Shown here piece after piece: positions 30,508-38,722 of a stretch of DNA of 44,260 bases (within the stretch, counting starts at the first letter, position 1; each line of letters begins with the position of its first letter). Where the stretch lies: NCBI GenBank assembly GCA_021792755.1, contig JAJYUA010000032.1, positions 1 through 44,260 on the forward strand, read 5' to 3'. The DNA comes from Pseudomonadota bacterium. Lineage in GTDB: Bacteria > Pseudomonadota > Gammaproteobacteria > Steroidobacterales > Steroidobacteraceae. The notes below the pieces were generated by a model. The model did not search any database, was not told the DNA's origin, and saw only the letters and a program-made list of their open reading frames with translations. Both the position numbers and the translations under genes were made by a program.

Positions 30508-30722
30508 CGTAAGTCTCGGCAATTATAAGGAAAAAGAACCCGCGCCAGGCAGCGGAAAGGCCCACGGGGTGACACGAATTGGCACAATCAGTGTGCCAGA
30601 TTTGTGGTGTGCGGTGAGAAGGCGCGGTCCCTCAGTGGGTTAGAGTCCACCCGGTGTGGGTCTGCCGCCCCCGAACCTGCAGCACTGCCAATGCTCGGCG
30701 TTGCGGCCCAGGGTGCAGGTCA

Positions 30723-31379
30723 CTACTTCTTGAGATAACTGAGGTAGGCGGCGATGGCGGCGATCTGTGCCCGAGACAGGCTGTCGGCAATCGGTTTCAT
30801 GGCGGCTGCCGGACCTTCGACCAGCGGGTTCTGGCCTCGTTTTTTACTCCATTCCGCCAATTCAATTTTCGTGTATGAATTGAGCTGCCCCGCCAGACGA
30901 GGAATCTCGCGCCTTCCATTGGCCTCTGGTCCGTGACAGCCGGAGCATGCAGGAACATTGGCCGCGGGAACACCCTCCTGGTAGATCGCTCTGCCCGTGG
31001 TGACCAGATCCCTCGGGCCGCGCCCGATCGGCGGCGGATCGAGGCCGCTGAAGTGTGCCGCCAGCAGGGCACGCATTGCCGGGCTGACAGTATGGGCCGA
31101 AGTAATACCCATCGAGCTGTCCTTATCTCGCATGGAGTCCGCAAACGCCAACAACTGCCGCTCGATGTACTGAGGTGTCTGCCCCGCGATACGCGGAATG
31201 GGAAGATATCCGCCGCTGGTGCCTTCTCCGGACGGACCGTGGCAGTCTTGGCAATATTGTATTTTGGCCTGAAGCGCATGTTCGGAAATGGTATTCGCGC
31301 CAGCCGCGATACTCGTAGTGCAAAGCACGATCCATAGAACGGCCGGCGACATCAAGAGGAGATGGGCGAAGTATTTCAT
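30723..31379 (-). CDS. Di-haem cytochrome c (c4-like)
   Basis: A 218-residue exported cytochrome with two haem sites, CQDCH (43-47) and CSGCH (145-149), each in its own class I domain. Likely Met ligands are M90 and a Met near 192. A signal peptide covers ~1-27. The two-domain plan (CxGP after the haem site, IPRLAGQ, helix ending IAAYLSYLKK) is that of cytochrome c4, an electron carrier to terminal oxidases. The start at 31379 (MKYFAH) is chosen for the signal peptide; the frame runs further upstream. It lies 47 bases downstream of a mono-haem cytochrome gene on the same strand. Confidence 0.92.
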   Translation of the reverse strand: MKYFAHLLLMSPAVLWIVLCTTSIAAGANTISEHALQAKIQYCQDCHGPSGEGTSGGYLPIPRIAGQTPQYIERQLLAFADSMRDKDSSMGITSAHTVSPAMRALLAAHFSGLDPPPIGRGPRDLVTTGRAIYQEGVPAANVPACSGCHGPEANGRREIPRLAGQLNSYTKIELAEWSKKRGQNPLVEGPAAAMKPIADSLSRAQIAAIAAYLSYLKK

Positions 31380-31426
31380 AAGCGAACCATTGCTCTGACG
31401 GATAAATGAAGAGTCTGGGGCGACCT

Positions 31427-32032
31427 TCACTCCCGACCGGGTCCGCAGCCAGAGGCTCGGCCTGGCCCGCACCCAGAGACCCAGTTTCCGCCGATCGGGG
31501 TCTCGTTCCACGCCTTGAAATTGGCGTCCGAGACGCGCGACAGCTCATTTAAGTATGCGACGATAGCCCAGATCGTATGATTTGGAACCGGCGGCCTATC
31601 AGCCTCGAAGCTCGGCATGGCGGTCATCTTTATGCCGTGCTTTATCACCCAGAAAAGCTCCTCCGGTGTGCGGTGATTAACTACCTTTCTCAGGTCCGGC
31701 GGAGGATTCATCCCCTCGGAGAATGTCGCCGAATCGACACCCGGCTCGCCATGGCAATTGGCGCAGCCAATCCTCGCGTAGGCGACCGCGCCCGCCTGCA
31801 CCATTGCCGCATTGTCAACAAACCCAACTGGTGGCTGCACGGTCGCGCGGCGCCTGATGGAGGCCATCCGAATCTGTACGAGCGCCCAATTGACGACTTC
31901 CGGATCGGGGTGATTGGCCGCAACATCGAAAAACCCGCCAAAGAAAAACACCGCTGCGCCAGCCCCAATAAGCATGGCTAGCATACCGACCAGCGCCAGC
32001 GCAGCAGTGAGGAATTTTCGAAATGATATCAT
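31427..32032 (-). CDS. Membrane-anchored mono-haem cytochrome c
   Basis: A 201-residue class I cytochrome c. One membrane anchor (~8-32, AALALVGMLAMLIGAG) places the haem domain in the periplasm. The haem site is CANCH (90-94), with a candidate Met ligand in KMTAMPSF. The tail contains a duplicated motif SGCGPGR-ASGCGPGR that adds two cysteines; the DNA is duplicated too. It probably forms a transcript with the di-haem cytochrome, together carrying electrons from a membrane donor. The start at 32032 (MISFRKF) sits right before the anchor. Confidence 0.88.
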   Translation of the reverse strand: MISFRKFLTAALALVGMLAMLIGAGAAVFFFGGFFDVAANHPDPEVVNWALVQIRMASIRRRATVQPPVGFVDNAAMVQAGAVAYARIGCANCHGEPGVDSATFSEGMNPPPDLRKVVNHRTPEELFWVIKHGIKMTAMPSFEADRPPVPNHTIWAIVAYLNELSRVSDANFKAWNETPIGGNWVSGCGPGRASGCGPGRE

Positions 32033-33578
32033 CGCATTGCGAGTAATGCTCGATCGGTCGCCGCCGCGCGGACGAACCATCGGGCTTCACCACTGATAGC
32101 CACTGGGCGCTCGGCAGACTCTACTTCATAGCGACCCCGCCGTATGTTCGGCATCGAACTGAAGTCTCCGAACGCGGGCGGCGACCCGGTGCAGTTGATG
32201 GAACCGGCCGCGACTGAAGCGAGCCGTTCAGGAAATCAAAACCTTGCTCATCGCGAGCACGGTCCGCGACAGGCGCACGCTGGAGGAGGGAAGTAACCGC
32301 GAACGCTTCGCCTTTGGAGGCAAAGTCCCGGCTTCCGTGAGATCAGCCGCGGACGGCGAGACCACCGGCAAGCGGCTCGGACGCTCAAGGCGCGCGAACG
32401 CCCGGATTTCAGTGGTGGCAAAGCCGACCGCCGGACTGGAGCGGCTGGGCACGCCACCATGCCGAGGCGGCAGCTCCCTTTGCAAATGAGTCGGCAGCGC
32501 TCGCGCTCACAAATTGAGCATTGCAATTTCATAACCGAGGCCGATCCGTAGCGCCAGTGCGCGCGACGGCCTTGCAGAGTGCCTCTGAGGGGGGGGGCGG
32601 TTCACCGGACCGTTCGACATTGAGGCCGCGAACCTGCGGCAGCGAGCGACATCGGCGGTGATCGGCGTCAGTTTGACAACGGCAGTGATCGGGCACGCTT
32701 GTGCCGAATCGTCGAGGTGACTCGTCAGCGGTGGCACGGTAATACCTGACGTTCGGGACACGTCACCAAGGCGTTGACCAGCCGCTTTCGCGGCCTTGCC
32801 GGCGCGCAAGCCGCGGTCAGCCGATGCGTCGGATGATAGGCGGCCTCTGCCGGCAAGGCGCGAAACATCGCCTTCGTTTCGGCAGAACAGGCTATCGAGG
32901 ATGTCTGTCGGTGTGCCGAGCGCCATGCGATACAAAGTGACGGTTCAGCTCTGCGCGCCCTTTTTGGTTTTCCGCCTTTGATCAGCATAGCCTCGACGCC
33001 ATCCGCCGTGCCGGATCCGGCGTCGCGCATCAATGGCGCGGCGACTGGGGGAAAGAAGCCGTCCGTTCCACGGAATGCTCTTGCTGCGCCAACGCGGGCG
33101 ATTCCTGGTGACGTGCGAATCAGAGTGGCTTCTCATTGGATGCGCACTCGACTGTCGCGCGAGGCATCCCGGCCGGCGTTAAAGCAGGGCGACAGCCGGC
33201 CTTGCATATCGGAATTCGAGAAAAATTCGGTGGTTTGACGTATGCCGGCGTGAGTGCGATAGCGCACGGACGGCCCGGGGGCCCAGGTGCATTATGTCTC
33301 CTGGCAGGGCAGCGATGGAAAACTGCCCGGGTCACTCAACCCCCCCCAACGGTCATGCAGGGATACGCGACCGGAGTTCGCGCAGAGCAGGAGCAACGCG
33401 CGAATTGCGCCGGATCGGCGTGTCGAAGCGAATTCAGGATGACTGCGCTTCGACGTTTTCGGGGCTAAGTTCCTGCCGGTGCATCGAGCGGTGTCTGAGC
33501 GGTGTACCGGAGGCTGGAAAAGGATCGCCGCGAATGTTTGTCGAGTTTCAACGACCTCAATACCATGGAGTCAATCAA
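32033..33578. other. 1.5 kb without a recognisable gene
   Basis: Frames of 60-145 codons overlap on both strands (for example minus 32507-32935, plus 32978-33238, minus 33120-33335) but none shows a domain, signal peptide or good ribosome site. A G-tract of about ten lies near 32588. The base composition looks more mixed than in the core. This is most likely decayed DNA of an integrated element. Confidence 0.5.
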
Positions 33579-33770
33579 ATGACCATACAAAACGCAAGTG
33601 ATGCGAACAAGTCGACGCCGGAATATGAAAAGAAGCGCGATGCCGCGCCGCCGGCGCCCGGCAAGAGCGATAAGCACGAATCCCACGAGCAGGGAAAGTC
33701 TCGCGATGCTGGGCCGAACGAGGGCAAGGGCGCCTTCAGCAAAGGAGAGCATTCCACGGGACCTCGATGA
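33579..33770 (+). CDS. Small hydrophilic, probably disordered protein, 63 residues
   Basis: A short protein made almost only of polar and charged residues (Lys, Glu, Asp, His, Ser, Gly, Pro), for example STPEYEKKRDAAPPAPGKSD and ESHEQGKSRDAG, with GKGAFSKGEH near the end. No hydrophobic core, so it is probably disordered, like stress hydrophilins. I cannot assign a family. The ATG at 33579 has GGAG about eleven bases upstream. It lies 130 bases upstream of an exported protein gene on the same strand. Confidence 0.6.
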   Translation: MTIQNASDANKSTPEYEKKRDAAPPAPGKSDKHESHEQGKSRDAGPNEGKGAFSKGEHSTGPR

Positions 33771-33900
33771 GTGCGAGGAAACTTGCACTCGGTTGCGTCG
33801 AGGCAATCTGGGCGTGGATTGTAGAGAGTCTGGACTCCTCCGCGCGTTCTGCAGGGCCGCCACCTTGGTGGCCCTGCCGTCCCGAGCATGAGAGTACACC

Positions 33901-34356
33901 ATGAAAGCACGTTATTTAACGATACTGGGCCTGGCGGGCATATTTGCCGCGAGCGCGATGATTCCGCGTTACGCGCTGGCCGCCACAAGCACCGTGCAGT
34001 GCAAGATGCGATTCAGCACCACGAGCTGGTCGGCCATCTACAAGCAGATGAAGGGGACAGGAACCGTGAGTTGCTCGAACGGAACCTCGATGCGCGTAAA
34101 GATCAGCGCGGAATCCGTTGGTCTCACGGCTGGCAGGTCACGAATAAATAATGGCGTCGGTACGTTCACGAAGGTACGTTCCATTGATGACGTACTGGGC
34201 TCGTACGCGCAGGGCGAGGCAAACGCGGGCCTGATGAAGACAGGCTCGGTGCAGGTTCTGACCAAGGGAACGGTGTCGCTCACGCTGTCGGGATCGGGTC
34301 GAGGTATAGACCTTGGCGTGAGTGTCGGCAAGTTCACCATCAGCAGGCTGAGGTAG
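33901..34356 (+). CDS. Uncharacterised exported protein, 151 residues
   Basis: A small secreted or periplasmic protein. The signal peptide (MKARYLTILGLAGIFAASAM, cleavage near ALAA at ~27) is followed by ~120 residues rich in Gly, Ser, Thr and Val in alternating strands: VQCKMRF, GTGTVSCSNG, SVGLTAGRSRI, VLGSYAQGEANAGLMK and VSVGKFTI. Two Cys could form a disulfide. The GSYAQGEANAG segment faintly recalls lipid-binding SYLF proteins, but the rest does not match, so I leave it unassigned. It has its own clear ORF in a gene-sparse stretch. Confidence 0.75.
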   Translation: MKARYLTILGLAGIFAASAMIPRYALAATSTVQCKMRFSTTSWSAIYKQMKGTGTVSCSNGTSMRVKISAESVGLTAGRSRINNGVGTFTKVRSIDDVLGSYAQGEANAGLMKTGSVQVLTKGTVSLTLSGSGRGIDLGVSVGKFTISRLR

Positions 34357-34864
34357 GGTGACAGGGCGTTCGCGAGCTCGCCGTAAGGTGGCTGGCCGAA
34401 GGCCGGCATGGAGTGCGTGGTGCAAGAGCGTTGCGACGAAGAAGTGGCGATGCACGCCGGCCGGCGGTGATTGGCGACTGCATGTGAGCGCCTCGGGACA
34501 GTGGTGAGGGAGGGCGTGCCAACCAGCCATGCGACGCTGACGGTGCGCGATCCGGATCCCGACACTGTCCCTGCGGCGATCGCGTTGTCCGGCGCTCTCG
34601 GGGATCGCGGCGGGCACGGACGCTGAACGCGCTACGATCATCATTGCAAGTGAGCGCGCGAGGCGCGGTCGAGGAGTGTCCGGGGTGAATGCAGGCGCGG
34701 GGTGCGCGAATGCCGAAACTGCTGCGAGTGGCGTGAGGCGTCACGCAGGAGGGGCGGACGAAGCGTGCGCCGACATGATCATTGTCTAAGCGAGTCAAAC
34801 AAGCGCAATTTAGCTCAGCGTCGCTCAACTCATGCCAATGTCACTGTAAACAGGGCGAGAAGTT
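34357..34864. other. 508-base stretch without a gene
   Basis: No supported ORF on either strand and no RNA gene. The last ~60 bases before 34865 are relatively AT-rich (CATTGTCTAAGCGAG, CACTGTAAACAGG) and probably carry the promoter of the OmpA-type gene. Confidence 0.45.
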
Positions 34865-35947
34865 TTGAGACTTCGAAATTATTTGATTCTATGCCTGCTC
34901 GTCGTGCCGGCGGTAGCCTGTGCCGGCCAGTGGGATCAGTGGTACGTCACGCCGCAGGTTGGCGGTATCTCGCCGAACTATCAGCGGCCGCAAAAGAAGA
35001 GCGACTGGCTCTATGGGATCGCGTTCGGCCGCGAGCTGAACCGTTACCTCAACCTGGAGTTGAATGTCGATGGCGCGTTGCTCTCCGGCAGGCCCGGGGC
35101 GGGCTCGCTCAACGTCTACGGCACGACGCTCGATGCGCTCGTGGTCCTCGACCGCAGCGCGACGATTTCGCCGTATATGCGCGTCGGGGCCGGATTCGTA
35201 CACGACGTACCGGGCAACCGGTTCCCGACGCGGACGAACTTCGCGACGGATGCCGGCGTCGGATTTTACTGGAACCTCTGGCGCAGCGCCGGGGGTACGC
35301 GGGCGTTCGCGCTGCGGCCGGAAATCAAGGTGCGGTGGGAGAACCCGGGACATTCGCGGAATCTGCAGGACTACATCGCGGTTCTCGGCTTCCAGTATTC
35401 CTTCGGCGGCTCCCGCGCAGCGAGCGCGCCGCGTGAGTCTGCGCCGCCGCCGCCTGCGCTGAAGCCTGCGTCGACGCCGGCGGCACTGCCGGCAGCGACG
35501 CCGGCGCGTGAGGCGCCGCTGCCGAGCCGTCCACACAGCGCCTTTAAGCTGCCGAGGCGCGGCTCGGTTACCCTCAAGGGAGTAACCTTCGCGTTCGACT
35601 CCGCGCGGCTGACGGCCTCGTCTCGCTCGGTGTTGGAGCAGGTTGCGGCCGGCCTGAAGAAGCATCCGCTGCTGAAGGTTGAAATCCAGGGCTATACCGA
35701 CAGCACTGGAACGGCGGCCTACAATCTGAAGCTCTCGCAACGCCGTGCCGAGTCGGTGCGCCATTTCCTTCTCGCCGAGGGGGTCGCGCCGGGGCAGCTG
35801 CGCACCCGCGGCTACGGTCTGGCCGACCCGGTTGCGAGCAATCGTACGGCGGCCGGCCGGGCGCTGAACCGCCGGGTGGTCATGAAGGTGCTGAGCAATC
35901 CCAACGCCGTCAAGGTTCACGGGCAGGGCACCACGAAGTCACAGTGA
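34865..35947 (+). CDS. OmpA-family outer-membrane protein
   Basis: A 360-residue envelope protein. A signal peptide (1-~20, LILCLLVVPAVACA) is followed by an eight-strand-type beta-barrel (~22-180; WYVTPQVGG, YLNLELNVDGAL, FQYSFGG at the last strand). A Pro/Ala-rich linker (~183-230) leads to an OmpA C-terminal peptidoglycan-binding domain (~240-350; FAFDSARLTASSRSVL, VEIQGYTDSTGTAAYN, LSQRRAESVRHFLL). It would tether the outer membrane to the cell wall. The start is TTG at 34865 with GAGAAG five bases upstream; no better start gives the signal peptide. Confidence 0.92.
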   Translation: MRLRNYLILCLLVVPAVACAGQWDQWYVTPQVGGISPNYQRPQKKSDWLYGIAFGRELNRYLNLELNVDGALLSGRPGAGSLNVYGTTLDALVVLDRSATISPYMRVGAGFVHDVPGNRFPTRTNFATDAGVGFYWNLWRSAGGTRAFALRPEIKVRWENPGHSRNLQDYIAVLGFQYSFGGSRAASAPRESAPPPPALKPASTPAALPAATPAREAPLPSRPHSAFKLPRRGSVTLKGVTFAFDSARLTASSRSVLEQVAAGLKKHPLLKVEIQGYTDSTGTAAYNLKLSQRRAESVRHFLLAEGVAPGQLRTRGYGLADPVASNRTAAGRALNRRVVMKVLSNPNAVKVHGQGTTKSQ

Positions 35948-36384
35948 CGGCACACGCACCTCCTGGAGAGTCGCGCAGGCTCTCCGGGGGGCTGCGCAAC
36001 CGGGGCGTCACCCCCACGGCGCGCGACGCCATGAGCCCGCGGGACCGGCGGGTGGCGCAGGGTCATCGCCTTCGCCCAAGGAGGCGGCGCACGATTTTCT
36101 CCGGCGGGCGCTTCGGGGTGCGCCGGGCGCATGATCTTCAGCCGCTCGCGCCACGACGACGTGCGCTGCTGACGAGAGTGCGCGAGCTGTCCGGGCAAGG
36201 CGATGTGGATGAGCCGGTATGCGCGGCTCGCGGACATTCGGGCCGGGGATTCAGTCCGGAGCCGCTCCCATGCGGCATGCGGCACGGAAAGCCCGCAGAG
36301 TAGGCGAGCGCGAGTGTGCAGAGAGGCGTGGGGGCTTGACCCACGGTGTAGACTGCACCTCATGCAACGCATACGGGGAACATG
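35948..36384. other. 437-base stretch without a clear gene
   Basis: A hairpin GGAGAG/CTCTCC (35965-35985) lies 18 bases after the OmpA-type stop but has G rather than T after it. An open minus-strand frame (35917-36429) spans the region without recognisable features. Nothing else seen. Confidence 0.4.
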
Positions 36385-36549
36385 ATGGTCACGCACGATC
36401 AGGAATCGCTCGCTCAGCTCGCCGCGCACATCGCCGCCGGCGTGATCGCCCGCACCACTGGGGCCGCAGATCCGTTAAATGAGTCATTTGTCGTGCAGAT
36501 CTCGATGCGCATCGCAAGGGCGATCCTCGAGGAGGCGAAGTGCGCCTGA
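36385..36549 (+). CDS. Small ORF, 54 residues, unknown function
   Basis: Reads MVTHDQESLAQLAAHIAAGV and then SFVVQISMRIARAILEEAKCA, with GGGGA just before two tandem ATGs (36382 and 36385). It looks like two amphipathic helices. Similar short acidic ORFs occur in phage and plasmid DNA, but I do not recognise a family. It lies 200 bases before the degenerate tRNA-Val copy. Confidence 0.4.
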   Translation: MVTHDQESLAQLAAHIAAGVIARTTGAADPLNESFVVQISMRIARAILEEAKCA

Positions 36550-36660
36550 CGCTCACGCGGCCATATCCTGCTGCTCACGCTCGAGCGCAAGTCGCAAGTG
36601 ACCGACCTGTCGCCCAAGGAGAGCAAGGCGCTCGGCGTGCTGGTGAACACCCTGAGGTGA
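36550..36660 (+). pseudogene. Possible C-terminal remnant of a small protein
   Basis: Immediately after the 54-residue ORF, one frame reads ILLLTLERKSQVTDLSPKES and KALGVLVNTLR then a stop, which has protein-like composition but no start codon in frame. It may be the end of a frame-shifted neighbour. Weak. Confidence 0.25.
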
Positions 36661-36754
36661 GGCCAGCCGTGGCTACTATTTCGACTCGCACCGGGGCGTA
36701 CACCTCGCGGCAGCCGCGCAGCGCCTGACTCGTTATATCAGTCGCGCATGATTC

Positions 36755-36832
36755 GGGCAGAAACGCTCAGGGATACGAGCTTTTCTGTCTTTACACGGCG
36801 AACGTGGGGGGCGAGTCACTCGGCGCCCGCCA
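36755..36832 (+). pseudogene. Degenerate tRNA-Val-like copy
   Basis: 78 bases that align along their whole length with tRNA-Val(UAC) at 30432. They share GGG at the 5' end, a D-arm GCTCAGG..GAGC, an exact 14-base block CTTTACACGGCGAA covering the anticodon TAC, a G-rich T-stem with GAGTC, and a final GCCA. Acceptor and anticodon stems no longer pair well, so it is not a working tRNA. Confidence 0.65.
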
Positions 36833-37088
36833 AGGCGACCTGCCTTGCCCGCGGCGGTGAGCAGGCGTTTGCGCGCAGCGCGCGCTCACGAGCAGCAGGT
36901 CCTGCCGCCCGACCTCATCTTGCGCGCTTGCCGCCATCGCCCGCGCCCTGCATCGACTCGACCGGCCGGCCCGAGCGGCGTACGATCGCGCCAGCCTCGG
37001 CAGAACACTTCCAAGCATGCCGAGCCAGGCGGGAACGGCGTTCCGTTCCGCCAACACTTGGGCGGCCGATCGCAGAGGAGCCTCCGGC
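36833..37088. other. Leader of the carboxypeptidase gene, no gene
   Basis: About 256 bases. Overlapping frames only. GAGGAG precedes the GTG start at 37089. No promoter stands out. Confidence 0.4.
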
Positions 37089-38663
37089 GTGCGACGCACT
37101 CTCAGCTTGTTTCTCACCACCGCGGCGCTGGCATTGGCGCCGCCGTGCTTCGCCGCGCGCGCTGCGACCAAGCACGGCACCGTCCCCGCGGCGCCCAAGG
37201 CCAGAACCGTGGTCACTCACGGCAGCGTGCTGATCGACGGCCGGCGCATCGCCTACACCGCCACGGCCGGCACGATCATTCTGCGCAACAAGGCCGGCAA
37301 GCCCACGGCCAGCATGTTCTACGTCGCCTATACCAAGGACGCCGTCCACGATCCGGGCAAGCGTCCCGTGACCTTCGCGTACAACGGCGGCCCGGGCTTC
37401 GCTTCGGCATTGGTTGACGTCGGCGGCTTCGGACCGCGTCGCCTCGATTGGCCGGCGCCGGGGCAGGTCGAGGCCGAGCAGCCGCCCTACCGCCTCGTGC
37501 CGAACCATTACAGCATCCTCAAATCGACGGACCTGGTGTTCATCGACGCGGTGGGCACAGGTTACAGCCGCATCGTCGGCGCCGGCAAGCCGGCGATGTT
37601 CTACGGCATCGATGCCGATGCCGGGGCCTTCGCGCAATTCATCGAGCGGTACATTCAGCAGTACGGCCGCTTTGAATCGCCCAAGTTCCTGTTGGGCGAG
37701 AGCTACGGCACCACGCGCTCCGCTGTACTGGCGCAGGACCTGGTCGGCCAGGGTGTCTATCTCGATGGGGTGATTCTGTGCTCTACGGTGCTGGACTTCC
37801 CCACCTTGAACTTCACGCCGGGCAACGACCTCCCCTATGAGCTGTACCTGCCCTCCTATGCGGCGGTGGCCTGGTACCACCATCGGCTCGAGCCGCAGCC
37901 GGCGGATCTTGCGGCCTTCGTGCATCAGGTCGAGCGCTTCGCCGGGGGGACGTATGCGCATGCTCTGTTCGAGGGCTCGGCTTTGCCGGCGCAGCAGAAG
38001 GCGCGGCTCGCCGCGCGGCTTGCGCGCTATACCGGCTTGCCGGCCACGCTGTGGGCGCGGGCGGACCTGCGCATCCCGCTGTCGGTCTTCCAGCGCCGCC
38101 TGCTGGGCGCCGGCAACAGCACCGCGCGTTTCGACGCCCGCTTCACCACGCCGGAGCTGCAACCTCTGATGCCGGAGCAGGGTGGCTCGGCCGCCGGCGC
38201 CGCCACCACCGCGATCTGGGGCGCTCTGAGCGAGGGGTTCGACGACTACCTGCAGCACCGGCTCGACTACCACAGCCACCGCCTGTATGTGCAGAGCAGC
38301 ACCGCTGCGTTCAAGGCCTGGCACTGGGAGCGCTACCAGCCGCCGCTCAGCGAGCTCGACCAGGGCGTGGGCAGCAACGAAAGCCTGATGCGCGTGAAGA
38401 ACGTGGCGCCGGCGCTCGCCCGGGCGATGAGCAACGACCCCGGCATGCAGCTGATGCTCAATAACGGCTGGTTCGACATGGCGACGCCGTTCTTCGCGAC
38501 CAACTATACGATCGCTCACATGGGCCTGCCTGCCTCGCTCGAGCACAACATCCACGAGTACTACTATCCGGTCGGGCACATGCTCTACCTCAACCCCGCC
38601 GTGCTGCCCCAGCTGGCGCACAACATCGATGAGTTCATCGCCGGCGCCGCCTCGCGCGGCTGA
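37089..38663 (+). CDS. Exported serine carboxypeptidase (peptidase family S10)
   Basis: A 524-residue periplasmic or secreted peptidase. A signal peptide covers ~1-23 (FLTTAALALAPPCFAA). The alpha/beta-hydrolase core has the oxyanion region FAYNGGPGFAS (97-106), catalytic Ser205 in GESYG, Asp463 in NNGWFDMATP and His497 in PVGHMLY, the full S10 triad. S10 enzymes remove C-terminal residues at acidic pH, so the protein would serve peptide scavenging. The GTG at 37089 is preferred because GAGGAG lies upstream and a signal peptide follows directly. It is first in a short plus-strand pair with PPK2, 59 bases apart. Confidence 0.92.
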   Translation: MRRTLSLFLTTAALALAPPCFAARAATKHGTVPAAPKARTVVTHGSVLIDGRRIAYTATAGTIILRNKAGKPTASMFYVAYTKDAVHDPGKRPVTFAYNGGPGFASALVDVGGFGPRRLDWPAPGQVEAEQPPYRLVPNHYSILKSTDLVFIDAVGTGYSRIVGAGKPAMFYGIDADAGAFAQFIERYIQQYGRFESPKFLLGESYGTTRSAVLAQDLVGQGVYLDGVILCSTVLDFPTLNFTPGNDLPYELYLPSYAAVAWYHHRLEPQPADLAAFVHQVERFAGGTYAHALFEGSALPAQQKARLAARLARYTGLPATLWARADLRIPLSVFQRRLLGAGNSTARFDARFTTPELQPLMPEQGGSAAGAATTAIWGALSEGFDDYLQHRLDYHSHRLYVQSSTAAFKAWHWERYQPPLSELDQGVGSNESLMRVKNVAPALARAMSNDPGMQLMLNNGWFDMATPFFATNYTIAHMGLPASLEHNIHEYYYPVGHMLYLNPAVLPQLAHNIDEFIAGAASRG

Positions 38664-38722
38664 CTGCAGCTTGCGGCTCTTGCGTATGGACGGCGCGGCA
38701 GCGCGGGTGTACGAGCCAGGTG

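Noticed and set aside
33120-33335. A 71-codon minus-strand frame that looks protein-like near its end
   Set aside because: No recognisable family and an equally good frame on the opposite strand; support is too weak.
35965-35985. Hairpin GGAGAG/CTCTCC as a terminator of the OmpA-type gene
   Set aside because: The stem is only 6 bp with a 9-base loop and is followed by G, not T.
36915-38621. A 568-codon open frame antisense to the S10 peptidase
   Set aside because: Composition is that of a reversed GC-rich gene; the plus strand has a full catalytic triad and signal peptide.
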